This document shows, piece by piece, positions 23,739 to 34,034 of a stretch of DNA of 64,000 nucleotides. The stretch lies in assembly GCF_032452875.1 (NCBI RefSeq), contig NC_083897.1, positions 10,336,854 through 10,400,853 on the forward strand. Direction: 5' to 3'. Numbering within the stretch: the first letter of the stretch is position 1; each line of letters opens with the position of its first letter. Under the pieces are notes generated by a model, which saw only the letters and a program-made list of their open reading frames with translations, did no database searches and was not told the origin of the DNA. Source of the stretch: Bos javanicus. Taxonomy: Eukaryota; Chordata; Mammalia; Artiodactyla; Bovidae. The translations under genes were made by a program, and so were the position numbers.

Positions 23739-23789
<51 letters not shown>
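23739..23789. repeat. (TG)n(TA)n microsatellite
   Basis: A TG run of about 29 bp is joined to a TA run of about 22 bp. Shorter TATC repeats precede it from 23709. Confidence 0.97.
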
Positions 23790-23927
23790 TTCATTTCAAA
23801 TTGCTATAATTCAGTCTTTCTTACTAATGCAAATAAACTTTAGCTTGAATTATTCAGTCTAAGTAGGATTCTAGTATGCACCATCCTTCACTTAAAGGAG
23901 TTCTCTTTATTGAGAATAAGTTTTTTC

Positions 23928-24015
23928 TTCAACTTTATTGAGATATAATAAGGCATCCATTTCAAGTATACAGTTTGTGTTTGACAAATGAAATTACTGG
24001 TAATGTTGTAGTACC
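23928..24015 (-). mobile_element. Old L1 3'-terminus fragment
   Basis: Antisense L1 3'-end phrase caactttattgagatataataaggc followed by a decayed caagtatacagtttg zone. Confidence 0.55.
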
Positions 24016-24229
24016 AAAATTAGATATAACCAGGAAGCCATTCTTACAATAAACAAAACTGTATTTCTATTATTCAAGTGTCAATAAAAGCTGGCTGTCA
24101 ATCACACAATAATCATGAAAAACTTATTGTCTTGAGGTTCTGCAAGATCATATTGTTCAAATTTTGTGCTGCTGTTCTCTAGGGAGTGAATGTGTGCAGT
24201 AGATTCCAGAAGAGGAGAGAAGACCCTAA

Positions 24230-24300
24230 TTTATCCCAGAGTCCCAATGTCTGGCACATAGTAGCCTTTTAAGTCCAAATATTTCTTCAATGAATGAGAC
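24230..24300 (+). mobile_element. L2 3'-end relic
   Basis: Contains tgtctggcacatagtagcc and a caatgaatgag ending, the usual L2 terminus pattern. Confidence 0.55.
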
Positions 24301-24439
24301 ATTGATATTGCAAATAAATGTGGGAAAGCAGTGTGGAAGCAAATGTAGACACATTACCACAAAGAGGTATTCAAGGTATTTGAGGATGAAATCTAGAAAT
24401 TAATGATGAATACTTTCCCTAAAAGTTACCTGCAGAGGC

Positions 24440-25975
24440 ATCTAAATTGGAACAGAAGAAGAAGTATTATCTCTATTTGCAGATGATATGATCTTCTATG
24501 TAGAAAACTCTATAAATATTCTGAAAAAAACCTGCCAGAACTAATAAATGAATTCTGCAAAGTAGCAGAATATAAAAATCTATACTAAAAATCATGTTCC
24601 ATTTCTATACACTAATAATGAGTAATCAAAAATGAAATTAAGAAATAATTCTATTCATAATAACATCAAAAAAGAATAAAAAATAGGAATAAACTTAACC
24701 AAGGAGGTAAAATTTTATAAACTAAAAACTACAAAACTGCAAAATTTTGCCAAAAGAAATTTCAAAGATACAAATAAATGGAAAAACATCTGTGTACATG
24801 GATTGGAAGACAATATTGTTAAGATGTCAACACTACCCAAAGTGATTTACAGATTTAATGCAATCCCTCTCAAAATCCAAATGACTGCTTTTTCAGAAAT
24901 AGAAAATTTCATTCTAAATCTCAGATGGAATCTCAAGGGCCCCCAAATAGCCAAACCAATCTTGAAAAGGAAGAACAGAGTTGGAGGTCTCTTACATCCT
25001 GATTTCAGAACTTGCTACAGTGTTACCGTAATTAAAACAGTGGTACTATATTAAAGACAGATATTTGGACCAATGGAATAGAATACACAGCCCAGGAATA
25101 TGGTCAAAGGATTTTTAACAAGAGTGTTAAGACCATTCACCAGGGAAAGATAATCTCTTCAACAAATTGTATTGGGAAAATTGATATCCATGTATAAAAG
25201 AATGAAATAGGACACATACCGTAGACAAAAATTAACTGAAAATGGATCAAAGACATATATATAAGAGCTGAAACTATAAAGCTCTTAGAAGAAAGCAGCA
25301 AAAAAGCTTCATGCCATTAGATTTGGCAATAATTTCACAGATATGACACCAAAATACAATCACTAAAAGAAAAAATTAGTTGAAATTCATCAAAAGCTTC
25401 CATGCATCAAAATACACTATCAACAGAGTTAAAAAGTAACCCATGAAATGAGCAAAGATATTTGCAAATTTTGTATCTGAAATGGGATTAATATCCCATT
25501 TCAAAATGAGATTGATATTTAGTACCTATAACTCAAGACTTAAAAAAAAAAAACTCTATTAGAAGTAAACAAATGACTTGAATAAACATTCTCCAAAGAA
25601 GATATACACATGGTCAAAAACACATGAAAATATGCTCAGTACCACTAATCATTAGAGAAATGCAAATGAAAACCACAGTGTGATACCAATTCACACCCAT
25701 TAGCATGGCTATTATTCCAAAAGAAAAAAAAAAACAACAACAAAAAAATAAGAAATGTGTGTGAGAATGTGGAAAAGTTCGAACTCTTGTACACTGCTGG
25801 TGAGAATGTAAAATAGTGTAGCCACTATGGAAAGCATTATGGCATTTCCTCAAAAAATTAAATATAGAATTATAATCCTGAAATTCCAATATTGCATCTA
25901 TACCCAAAAGAAGTGAATGCAGAGGCTTGAACAGATATTTGTAAACCCATATTATAGCAATAATGTCCTGAGGAA
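24440..25975 (+). mobile_element. Old L1 (L1M-type) ORF2 C-terminal half and 3' part
   Basis: Contains the RT box in tttgcagatgatatgatc (near 24477-24494), the long C-terminal region with gcaatccctctcaaaatcc, and the 3' zone gaatgtaaaatagtgtagccac. Stops and indels are frequent. The longest remaining frame (24803-25054) keeps an LPKVIYRFNAIP-like stretch of the L1 C-terminal region. Confidence 0.9.
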
Positions 25976-25978
25976 AGT

Positions 25979-26024
25979 ATTGGCAGATTTTGTGGACTAA
26001 CAAATTGGCAGATTTTGTGGACTA
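25979..26024 (+). repeat. Short direct duplication
   Basis: The 21-bp word attggcagattttgtggacta occurs at 25979-25999 and exactly again at 26004-26024, with 4 bp between. It lies at the end of the L1M fragment. Confidence 0.95.
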
Positions 26025-26310
26025 GATATTTGAAATACTACAGAGAAGCCACTTACATTCATTATTGAAGAAAATGCTCAATTAGAAGTTAGTGAAAATA
26101 TATACTTATTATTTCCATTTCTATTATCCATGGGCTTCTAAACTTCAGATTAAGAACCATCCAGATAAAGATAAGGAACGATGATTACTAGATATAGGAA
26201 ATAAGGGAGATTAAATAATTCAAAATAATTTCAAGCTTTGTTCCTGATTAATTGGCAGCTTTAGTCAGTTCTCTGTAGACAAAGATAGGTTCTTCAAAAG
26301 GACTACTAAT
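26025..26310. other. Unique sequence, no gene seen
   Basis: Nothing recognisable between the L1M fragment and the MaLR LTR. Confidence 0.45.
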
Positions 26311-26315
26311 CTTAA

Positions 26316-26984
26316 TGCTATGGTCTGAATATTTGTGTCCCTTAAAATCCATTTGTTAATGTCCTAATCCCTCACATGATAGTATTAGGAGGTGTGCCTT
26401 TGGGAGTTGATTAGTCATGAGGGTAGGAGCCTCATGAATGGAATTAGTTCCCTTATAAATAAAACGTTAGGGCAGTGGTCCCCAACCTTGTTGGCACCAG
26501 GGACCAGGTTCAGGGAAGACAATTTTTCCATGGAGGGCCAGGAGTGGGGAGTGGCTTCCAGATGATTCAAATGCATTACATTTCTTAGGCCACCTCTGGT
26601 CTGACAGGAGGCAGAGGTCAGGCAGTCATGCAAGTGATGGGGAGTGGCTGTAAACAAAGATGAAGCTTTGCTGCTAGACTGCCACTCACCTCCTACTATG
26701 CTGCTTGGTTCCTAAGGCCATGGACTGGTACTGATCCATGGCCTGGGGGTTGGCGGCTCCTGCCTTAGAGAGATCCCTTTCCTCTTCTACCATGTGAGGA
26801 CACAGAGATAAGTTGGCAGCCTGGAACCCAGAAGAGGACCTTCACCAGAACTTGACCATGCTGGCACCCTGATCTTAGATTCGCAGACTCCAGAACTTTA
26901 ACAAACACATTTCTGTTCTTTATGAGCTAACATGTGTGAACTATGGTGTTATAGCAGCCTGAAAAGTCTTTAAAGACTAAGACA
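26316..26984 (+). mobile_element. MaLR (ERVL-type) LTR, split by a hAT element
   Basis: Starts tgctatggtctgaat and ends gtctttaaagactaagaca, with the MaLR interior landmarks gtattaggaggtgtgcctttggga, ccatgtgaggacacag and catgctggcaccctgatctta. A hAT element divides it at 26473-26762, and the LTR reads on across the gap. Flanks cttaa and cttgg fit a decayed 5-bp duplication. It is a non-coding solo LTR of a very old family. Confidence 0.85.
26473..26762. mobile_element. Non-autonomous hAT DNA transposon
   Basis: Ends cagtggtccccaacc and (reverse) caggagccgccaacc form terminal inverted repeats matching at 11 of 15 positions. The 8-bp flanks cgttaggg (26465-26472) and ccttagag (26763-26770) match at 6 of 8, as expected of an old hAT target duplication. 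The interior has no transposase. The sequence belongs to a widespread mammalian hAT-derived family whose exact name I do not assign. Confidence 0.85.
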
Positions 26985-27077
26985 CTTGGGGATTAAGAGA
27001 TGATACATAAGAACTTCCCATGGGAACAGAAATGTGAGACTGGATGTTGGAAAGACATAGACTAGAGACAAATTTTG

Positions 27078-27225
27078 GAAAGTAATTTCCATATATGTAT
27101 ATATGATAAATATATATATATATATATTGGTATATATATATGGTATATATATACCAATATATACCAATTTACCATATATATATACCAATTTATCATATAT
27201 ATATACCAATATATACCAATTTACC

Positions 27226-27256
<31 letters not shown>

Positions 27257-27260
27257 TATG
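27078..27260. repeat. AT-rich minisatellite with inverted repeats
   Basis: Variants of the words ataccaatttaccatata and ataccaatatataccaattt alternate with (TA)n. The stretch 27125-27159 is close to a palindrome (tattggtata...tataccaata), so cruciform structures are possible. It abuts a Bov-A2. Confidence 0.9.
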
Positions 27261-27515
27261 CTGCTAAGTCGCTTCAGTCGTGTCCGACTCTGTGTGACCC
27301 CATAGACGGCAGCCCATCAAGCTCCCCCATCCCTGGGATTCTCCAGGCAAAAACACTGGAGTGGGTTGCCATTTCCTTCTCCAATGCATAAAAGTGAAAA
27401 GTGAAAGTGAAGTCGCTCAGTCGTGTCCGACTCTTCGAGACCCCATGGACTGCAGCCCACCAGGCTCCTCCGTCCATGGGATTTTCCAGGCAAGAGTACT
27501 GGAGTGGGGTTGCCT
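27261..27515 (-). mobile_element. Bov-A2 SINE
   Basis: Antisense Bov-A2 dimer with gctgctaagtcgcttcagtcg tail, gaaagtgaaaagtgaaagtg linker and second unit to ggagtggggttgcc. It sits between two TA-rich tracts, which hides any target duplication. Confidence 0.94.
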
Positions 27516-27545
27516 CCACTCCAGTTTATATATATATATAAACTG
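27498..27545. repeat. Adjacent hairpin and perfect palindrome
   Basis: The 10-bp arms actggagtgg (27498-27507) and ccactccagt (27516-27525) enclose 8 bp. They overlap a 24-bp perfect palindrome at 27522-27545 (cagtttatatat and its mirror complement). Confidence 0.93.
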
Positions 27546-27715
27546 AAGCCTGTGAATGATCCACATCCATTTGAAGAAGGCAGAGTAGAGTTGTGCAGCA
27601 TATAATAGTTTGATATGCAAAAGAGGAAACAGATTTTTCCTGATGGAAAGATTGGCTGGGGAAGTTATTTCTTCTTCATGAGGAGATTGAAGATGATCTA
27701 TAGGTTTCCTGCCAT
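27546..27715. other. Unique sequence
   Basis: No recognisable feature. Confidence 0.4.
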
Positions 27716-27870
27716 CTTTTATTTATTAATTTTTTAAATTTATTTATTTTAATTGGAGGCTAATTACTTTACAATATTGTATTGGTTTTGCCATACATCA
27801 ACATGAATCTGCCACGGGTGTACACATGTTCCCAATCCTGAACCCCCCTCCCACCTCCCTTCCCATACAT
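27716..27870 (-). mobile_element. Ruminant L1 3' end, severely 5'-truncated
   Basis: Antisense match to the end of the L1 at 48100-48260: tttacaatattgtattggttttgccatac, then a tgtacacatgttccc zone and a ccccctcccacctccc zone. The left side is a TTTA-rich reversed tail with ttggaggctaatta, seen in other ruminant L1 ends. Only about 150 bp were copied. Confidence 0.8.
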
Positions 27871-27884
27871 TATCAGCTTTAGAG

Positions 27885-28289
27885 AAAATTGAGGGTAGAG
27901 CATGTCAATGCCCATGTTAAGGAGGAATATCAGGCAACAAAGCAAACATGTAAGATGTGGTCACAGAAGTGGGAAGAGAACCAAGGGTTTAAGAGGTGAA
28001 TGAAAGAGGGGATTTGATAATGAAGGATAAGTTTAGCTATAAATATCTCAAAGATGGAGAAGAGATACTTCATGACCTCCTTTAAGACACATCCACCAGA
28101 GTTGTAAAGAGTGGGAGACTGGTTGTAAGCAATGAAGAAGTGATCATTAGGTGAAGAGAATGAGGCAAGAGATGTACTTTTTTTTTGAAAAGATTACTGT
28201 TCAAAATACTAAAAGATGACTTTGATGTTTTCTCAAATCTTTGCTTTTGTTTCCCTTCGCTCTCATATCCCACCTCTTAAAATCTGTTG
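27885..28289. other. Unique sequence, no gene seen
   Basis: No recognisable repeat or gene. Confidence 0.45.
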
Positions 28290-28450
28290 TCTTGCTTGTA
28301 TCTTACTGCATTTGTCTGGTTTGTTCACGCTTACTGTGCTATTTTTGTCTTCTTTCACAATAAGGTGCTTCTGAATAGCTAACACAGTGACTGGAACATG
28401 TGGCTCCTTTACAGGTGTTTGTGGAATAGTTACCATGATGAATGCTTGGT
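28290..28450 (+). mobile_element. Possible L2 relic
   Basis: A faint L2 3' pattern: gcatttgtctggtttgttcacg, aacacagtgactggaacatg, gtttgtggaatag. Weak evidence only. Confidence 0.3.
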
Positions 28451-28753
28451 AGTAGAATAAGGTAAATTTGTATTCCTTTTCATATGTGCTGATCAATAGA
28501 TCAGTGTCAGTTTATGGGGAGGTCTCCTCCCATGTTGCCACATTCTGAATTTGGTCTTATCTTGGTCAAAACTTGTATCATAATTTCAGTGAGCTAACAG
28601 AATCCAGTTTATCTAATCTCCACACAAACCTGGAGTGGTAACTAGATGTTAAATGATAGACTGAATATTTACAAAGCTGTCAAAATCCTCTGATTAGGTG
28701 ATGAAAGAGATACTTTTATACATACACTATTTGTGTGTAACTTCAGAGGCTAG

Positions 28754-28976
28754 CCCACAGGGCTTCCTTGGTGGCTCAGATGGTAATGAATATGCCTGCA
28801 ATGCAGGAGACCTGGGTTCAATCCCTGGATCAGGAAGATCTCCTGGAGGAGGGCATGGCAACCCACTCCAGTATTCTTGCCTGGAATTTCATGGACAGAG
28901 GATCCTGGTGGGCTATAGTTCATGGGGTTGCAAAGAGTCAGCCACTACTGAATGACTAGCACTTTCATCACTTTTT
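28754..28976 (+). mobile_element. Bov-tA SINE
   Basis: Head ggcttccttggtggctcag, B-box ggttcaatccctgg, Bov-A unit ending in an actgaatgactagc zone and a cacttt-rich tail. Flanks ttcagaggctag (28742-28753) and ttcaggggctag (28977-28988) agree at 11 of 12. Confidence 0.93.
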
Positions 28977-29190
28977 TTCAGGGGCTAGAGTGATGGACTA
29001 AAAATTAAAGACAAAAATAACACTAAAAGACAATTTCACAAGGAAAAACGTTTAAAAAAAAAAGAATGAAAAAGTGAACGTCGTGTATTTTGGTGGAAAA
29101 GGCCTAGCTTGACAGTAGTCTGTGCAAAAGACCTCAGATTCAAAAACACAAACTGATAAAGATAAGTCAGTACCATCCTTGCCTGTACTG

Positions 29191-29240
29191 ATAAATATGT
29201 AGTGTCCAGACTAAAATAAATATGTAATGTTCAGACTAAA
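29191..29240 (+). repeat. 25-bp tandem duplication
   Basis: Two adjacent 25-bp copies (29191-29215 and 29216-29240) of an ataaatatgta...cagactaaa unit differ at two positions, both transitions. Confidence 0.95.
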
Positions 29241-29372
29241 GTGGGTTGGGCATCAGTCCACTGTATGGGCTAAACTTCTGTGTAGTAGAGTACTCAGTCA
29301 TGGACATCGTGCTGTAGAAGGGACATTTGACAAGGGTGGTGTGAATGGTGAAGGGAACCTGGTGGCACCACT

Positions 29373-30294
29373 TGTTATGTGTTGAACTGTGTCTCCCTTC
29401 AAAAAAAAGACATACAGGCATACCTTGGAGATATTATTTGCAGACCACTGCAATAATAAGGTTACATGAAATCCACAGTAAGGTGAGTTACATGAATTTT
29501 TTGGTTTCTCGGTGCATGTAAAAGTTATGTCTACACTATACTGTAGTCTATTAACTGGGTAACAGCATTGTGTCTTAAAAAATAATATATATACCTTAAT
29601 TAAAAAATTACAGCTGAAAATGCTAACCATCATCTGAGCTTTCAGCAAGTTATAGTAGGAACACCAAAGATCACTGATCACAGAGCACCATGACAATTAT
29701 AATAGTAAATGAAAAAGTTTGAAATATTACAAAATGACCAAAATATGACACACAAAGTGAGCAAATGCTGTTAACAAACTAGTGTTGATAGACTTGCTTG
29801 ACGCAGGGTTGCCAGAAACACAATAAAAAACATAGTATCTGCAAAGCTCAATAAAATGAAGTTTGCCATACTGAAGTCCTAACCCAGCCATACACAGAAT
29901 GTAACCTTATTTAGAGGTAGGGTCTCTGCAGAGGTAATCAAGTTAAAACAAGTTCATTAGGGTGGACCCAGTGTGACTGATGTCCTTATAAAAAGAAAAA
30001 ATCAGACACACATAGAGGAAAAGCCATGTGAAAAAGTTATCTTTGAAGGAGATGAAGGCAGAGACTGAGATGGAGATGGAGGCAGAGATTGAGATTAAGC
30101 TTCTGAAGCTAAGAGGCTTCTGGGGTTTACAGAAGTTATAAGAAGAAAGGGAGGCTCCTTTATCTACAGGTTTCAGAAGGAGCCAACAACTTAATTTCAG
30201 ACGTCTAGCTTCCAAGACTGCGAGGCAATATATTTCTCTTATAAGTCACCCAGTTCGTGGTATTTTGTTATGGCAGCCCTAGGAAACTAATAAA
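29373..30294 (+). mobile_element. MLT1-type MaLR LTR, split by Tigger
   Basis: Left part begins tgttatgtgttgaactgtgtctccc; right part holds gtccttataaaaag, a purine-rich centre, ctagcttccaagactg and ends gcagccctaggaaactaat. These are MLT1 landmarks in order. A Tigger element fills 29415-29868. No internal retroviral sequence is present. Confidence 0.85.
29415..29868. mobile_element. Tigger-type (pogo/Tc1-mariner) DNA transposon, internally deleted
   Basis: Starts caggcataccttggaga and ends gaagtttgcca, an imperfect inverted version, with TA at both edges (29413-29414 and 29869-29870) as expected of pogo-like elements. Interior landmarks include cactatactgtagtctatta and gacttgcttgacgcagggttgcc. 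The transposase is absent, so this is an internally deleted Tigger1-like copy. The frame at 29298-29696 on the minus strand is chance. Confidence 0.88.
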
Positions 30295-30640
30295 CTAATG
30301 AAGAACCATTGGGGATCCAAGGGAAGAACAGTTTAGTGGATGGAAGGATTGTAATGGCTGCCCTTCAGTGTTTTCAGTCAATGATTCTTAGTAGCAGTTC
30401 TGGCCCAGAAACAGGAAAATACAACATGAGAAAATAAAAGGAAAAAAGTAAAATCTTTAGTTTCCTGCCCTGGGAGTTATTTTTGGCTCAAGGATACAAG
30501 AAGAGTAGAATTTAAGAACTGATTGCCAGTTACTGCAGGGAATTATCGATTGATTTGGTTTGGTTTTCAATCTTCACTCTCTTTTCTGTATACTGTTTCC
30601 TTGATTATATAACCTGTGTTTATGCCACTGGTATATTCAT
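30295..30640. other. Unique sequence, no gene seen
   Basis: No recognisable gene or repeat. Confidence 0.45.
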
Positions 30641-30646
30641 CTTGGA

Positions 30647-30648
<2 letters not shown>

Positions 30649-30681
<33 letters not shown>

Positions 30682-30720
30682 CATACATATAATCTTAAAA
30701 ATATTCATTATTTTCCCCAG

Positions 30721-30772
<52 letters not shown>

Positions 30773-30792
30773 ATATATTTATTTATTTATTT
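30649..30792. repeat. (TG)n, (TA)n and (TTTA)n microsatellites
   Basis: TG run at 30649-30680, TA run at 30724-30779 with one TTTA break, then TTTA units to 30792. The frame through 30616-30843 is an artefact of these repeats. Confidence 0.95.
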
Positions 30793-30799
30793 TCTACTT

Positions 30800-31235
30800 C
30801 TAGAATAAAAATAAAAATTATATTTATGCAGTTCTGGTTTTAGGGGACAAGGGTGCAAACAAAGGATGCTCTGTACATAGCTGTGACCCTGTGGCAGCAT
30901 TAAACATATTCACATATTCAGTAGTCCCATACATTTGAGTAGTTACAATTTGAGTCTGTTTAACTCTGGCTGGTGCATTTTTAAAAATTTCATACGTGAA
31001 AAAGGAATCCAGGGAAAAGCAGGCAGGCAGCCAGTCAGTAAGCTAGTGACATCCATGAAATATTTGTTCACCTTGGCAGTCATTCTTGTACTGTGCTTAT
31101 CTTCTGAGAGTTGGTGTCTGACAGGTATTCTTTTGATGTAACCAATGAATGAAATGCTATTGGTAGCCACTAAGCCATTAGTTCTTGACTAATTAATACA
31201 CCTAACCAACCATTGATTCCTCTGAGAATATATAA
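30800..31235. other. Unique sequence, no gene seen
   Basis: No recognisable gene. The overlapping frames near 30935-31170 have no supporting features. Confidence 0.45.
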
Positions 31236-31240
31236 GGCTT

Positions 31241-31367
31241 AAGGAAATGGCAACCCACTCTAGTGTTCTTGCCTGGAGAATCCCAGGGACGGCGGAGCCT
31301 GGTGGGCTGCCGTCTGTGGGGTCGCACAGAGTCGGACATGACTGAAGTGACTTAGTAGTAGTAGTAT
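31241..31367 (+). mobile_element. Single Bov-A unit (half of Bov-A2)
   Basis: Matches the second unit of Bov-A2 only (aaggaaatggcaacccact to gacttagtagtagtagta). The gene-proximal unit is missing, so it is a 5'-truncated Bov-A2 insertion. The tail is a TAG repeat. Confidence 0.92.
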
Positions 31368-31369
31368 GG

Positions 31370-32201
31370 ACCTGGAGGTAGAGTGAACAGAGATAAAGAA
31401 ACAAGTGTGGTTTTCTTAAAGAACACACCAGAATTCAAACATACAAGTGATACACAATGTTAGCCCATTCAAAACCGTTATCTACAAAGGCTAACCTGGA
31501 TACAACAGATTTTTAAAATTGCATATGTTTTTGGAGATTGTCAAGGTATATCAATAGGAACAAGTCCTATGAAGAGCCATTCCAGTATATGACTTAGTCT
31601 GAAAGGCCTGAGAGTCACAATTACCAGTTATTTTTCGTTTCTAGGTCCACTATCTGGGAACAGACTGAGAGACTTACAGAAAGAGTCAAGATGCCAGGAC
31701 TCTCTCTAGTCACTCACTGGGGCAGAGTGCTTGGCCTACACTGTCCCTGTGTCCCAATAGAGCATGCTGTATAGCTTCTTCCTCAAGTCTCCAATGCTGG
31801 ATAAAGCCAACAAAGGCCCAGTCAGGACTCAAGTGAACATGGAGGCAACTTCCCTCATTCTCTGCAAGGGATGCAGCCTGAAGGAGGCCTGGCCTGGACC
31901 CCAGCCTTGACAGACTCAGGAAATGGGGAGGGATGCTCACCTCTGAGGCTGGGGGATGTGCAGCCTATCAGTGGGCTCTGAGGGTGTAAGGCTGCACACT
32001 TGGCTTGAAAGACTGTAGGGGCTGAGTTAGTAGCACTGGAGTAGGGGTGTATGTTATCATCAGAGTAGGAGGAAGTAGACTGCAAAATAAAGGGTTGGAG
32101 GGGAGAAAGGGCAGAGTTTGGAGGAAATGCTTTGACCAGGCTGGGTGTACAAGAGGAAGTTAGCTGTAAGCTGCTGAGGATTGGGGGATAAGGGGAAGAT
32201 G

Positions 32202-32204
<3 letters not shown>
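31370..32204. other. Unique, relatively GC-rich sequence
   Basis: The stretch 31600-32200 is richer in G and C than its surroundings and holds no repeat I recognise. Minus-strand frames at 31710-31940 and 31855-32232 overlap each other in different frames and show no domain. I do not call a gene. Confidence 0.4.

Positions 32205-32235
<31 letters not shown>
32205..32235. repeat. (AC)n microsatellite
   Basis: About 15 uninterrupted AC units. An A-run follows at 32340-32356. Confidence 0.97.
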
Positions 32236-32236
<1 letters not shown>

Positions 32237-32828
32237 CCCCTTGGGTTTCTATTTGGTTTGAAGGCATTTCAGGGCCCAGTGAAGATGATCAGCTGGAATG
32301 TAGGAAGAAAATATTGGAATTTATATTTAATCTAAAACTTAAAAAAAAAAAAAAAACTTATTATGGGGAATTCCATGGTGGTCCTCTGATGCCCTCTCAG
32401 AGGGCAGACAGACTGAAACCACAATCACAGATAATGAGCCAATCTGATCACACAGACCACAGACTTGTCTAACTCAATGAAACTAAGCCATGCCGTGTGG
32501 GGCCACCCAAGACAGATGAGTCATGGTGGAGAGGTCTGAGAAAATGTGGTCCACTGGAGAAGGAAATGGCAAAACATTTCAGTATTCTTTTCTTGAGAAC
32601 CCCATGAACAGTATGAAAAGGTAAAAAGATAGGACACTGAAAGATAAATTCCCCAGGTCGGGAGGTGCCCAATATGCTACTGGAGATCAGTGGAGAAATA
32701 ACTCCATAAAGAATGAAGGGATGGAACCAAAGCAAAAACAACACCCAGCTGTGGATGTCACTGGTGATAGAATCAAGATCTGATGCTGTAAAGAATAATA
32801 TTGCATAGGAACCTGGAATGTTAGGTCC

Positions 32829-33770
32829 ATGAATCAAGGCAAATTGGAAATGGTCAAACAGGAGATGGCAAGAGTGAACATCGACATTCTAGGAATCAGC
32901 GAACTAAGATGGACTGAAATGAGTGAGTTTAACTCAGATGACCATTATATCTACTACTGTGGGCAGGAATCCCTTAGAAGAAATGGAGTAGCCCTCATAG
33001 TCAACAAAAGAGTCCGAAATGCAGTACTTGGATGCAATCTCAAAAACGACAGAATGATCTCTGTTCATTTCCAAGGCAAACCATTCAGTATCACAGTAAT
33101 CCAAGTCCAAGTCTATGCCCCTAGCAGTAACGGTGAGGAAGCTGAAGACGAATGGTTCTATGAAGACCTACAAGACCTTCTAGAACAAACACCCAAAAAA
33201 GATGTTCTTTTCATTGTAGGGGACTGGAATGCAAAAGTAGGAAGTCAAGAAACACCTGGAGTAACAGGCAAATTTTGCCTTGGAGTACGGAATGAAGCAG
33301 GACAAAAGTTAATAGACTTCTGCCAAGAGAATGCACTGGTCATAGCAAACACCCTCTTCCAACAACACAGGAGAAGACTCTACACATGGACATCACCAGA
33401 TGGTCAACACTGAAATCAGATTGATTATAGTCTTTGCAGCCAAAGATGGAGAAGCTCTATACAGTCAGCAAAAACAAGACTGGGAGATAATTGTGGCTCA
33501 GATAATGAACTCCTTATTGCCAAATTCAGACTTAAATTGAAGAAAATGGGGAAAACCACTAGACCATTCAGGTATGACCTAAATCAAATCCCTTATGACT
33601 ATACAGTGGAAGTGAGAAATAGATTTAAGGGACTAAATCTGGTAGACAGATTGCCTGATGAACTATGGGTGGAGGTTTGTGACATTGTATGGGAGACAGG
33701 GATTAAGACCATCTCCATGAAAAGAAATGCAAAAAAGCAAAATGGATGTCTGCAGAGGCCTTACAAATAG
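32829..33770 (+). pseudogene. BovB endonuclease domain, broken
   Basis: An ATG at 32829 opens a 194-codon frame with apurinic/apyrimidinic-type endonuclease landmarks: LGISELRW near residues 21-28, NGVALIVNK near 55-63 and GDWNAKVG near 132-139. A TGA at 33411-33413 ends it; other copies suggest an arginine CGA here, so a CpG decay is likely. The same frame then continues to 33770. The usual SDH near the end of the domain reads SDN (33498-33506), so the catalytic histidine is also lost. Beyond about 33700 a frameshift leaves the element's frame. Confidence 0.9.
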
Positions 33771-34034
33771 CTGCAAAAAGAAGAGAAGTGAAAAGCAAAG
33801 GAGAAAGGGAAAGATAAACCCATTTGAATGCAAAGTTCCAAAGAATAGCAAGGAGAGGTTAGAAAGCTTTCCTCAGCGATCAATGCAAAGAAATAGAGGA
33901 AGACAATAGAATGGGAAAGACTACAGGTCTCTTCAAGAAAATTAGAGATACCAAGGGAACATTTCATGCAAAGGTGGGCTCAATAAAGGACAGAAATGGA
34001 ATGGCCCTACAGAAGCAGAAGTTATTAAGAAAAG

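Noticed and set aside
31710..32232. Minus-strand frames in a GC-rich unique block, possible exons
   Set aside because: No domain, no convincing splice sites, and the end is an AC microsatellite.
32829..33413. A 194-codon frame that could be taken for a host endonuclease gene
   Set aside because: It is the BovB endonuclease inside a mapped BovB insertion, and the same frame continues after the stop.
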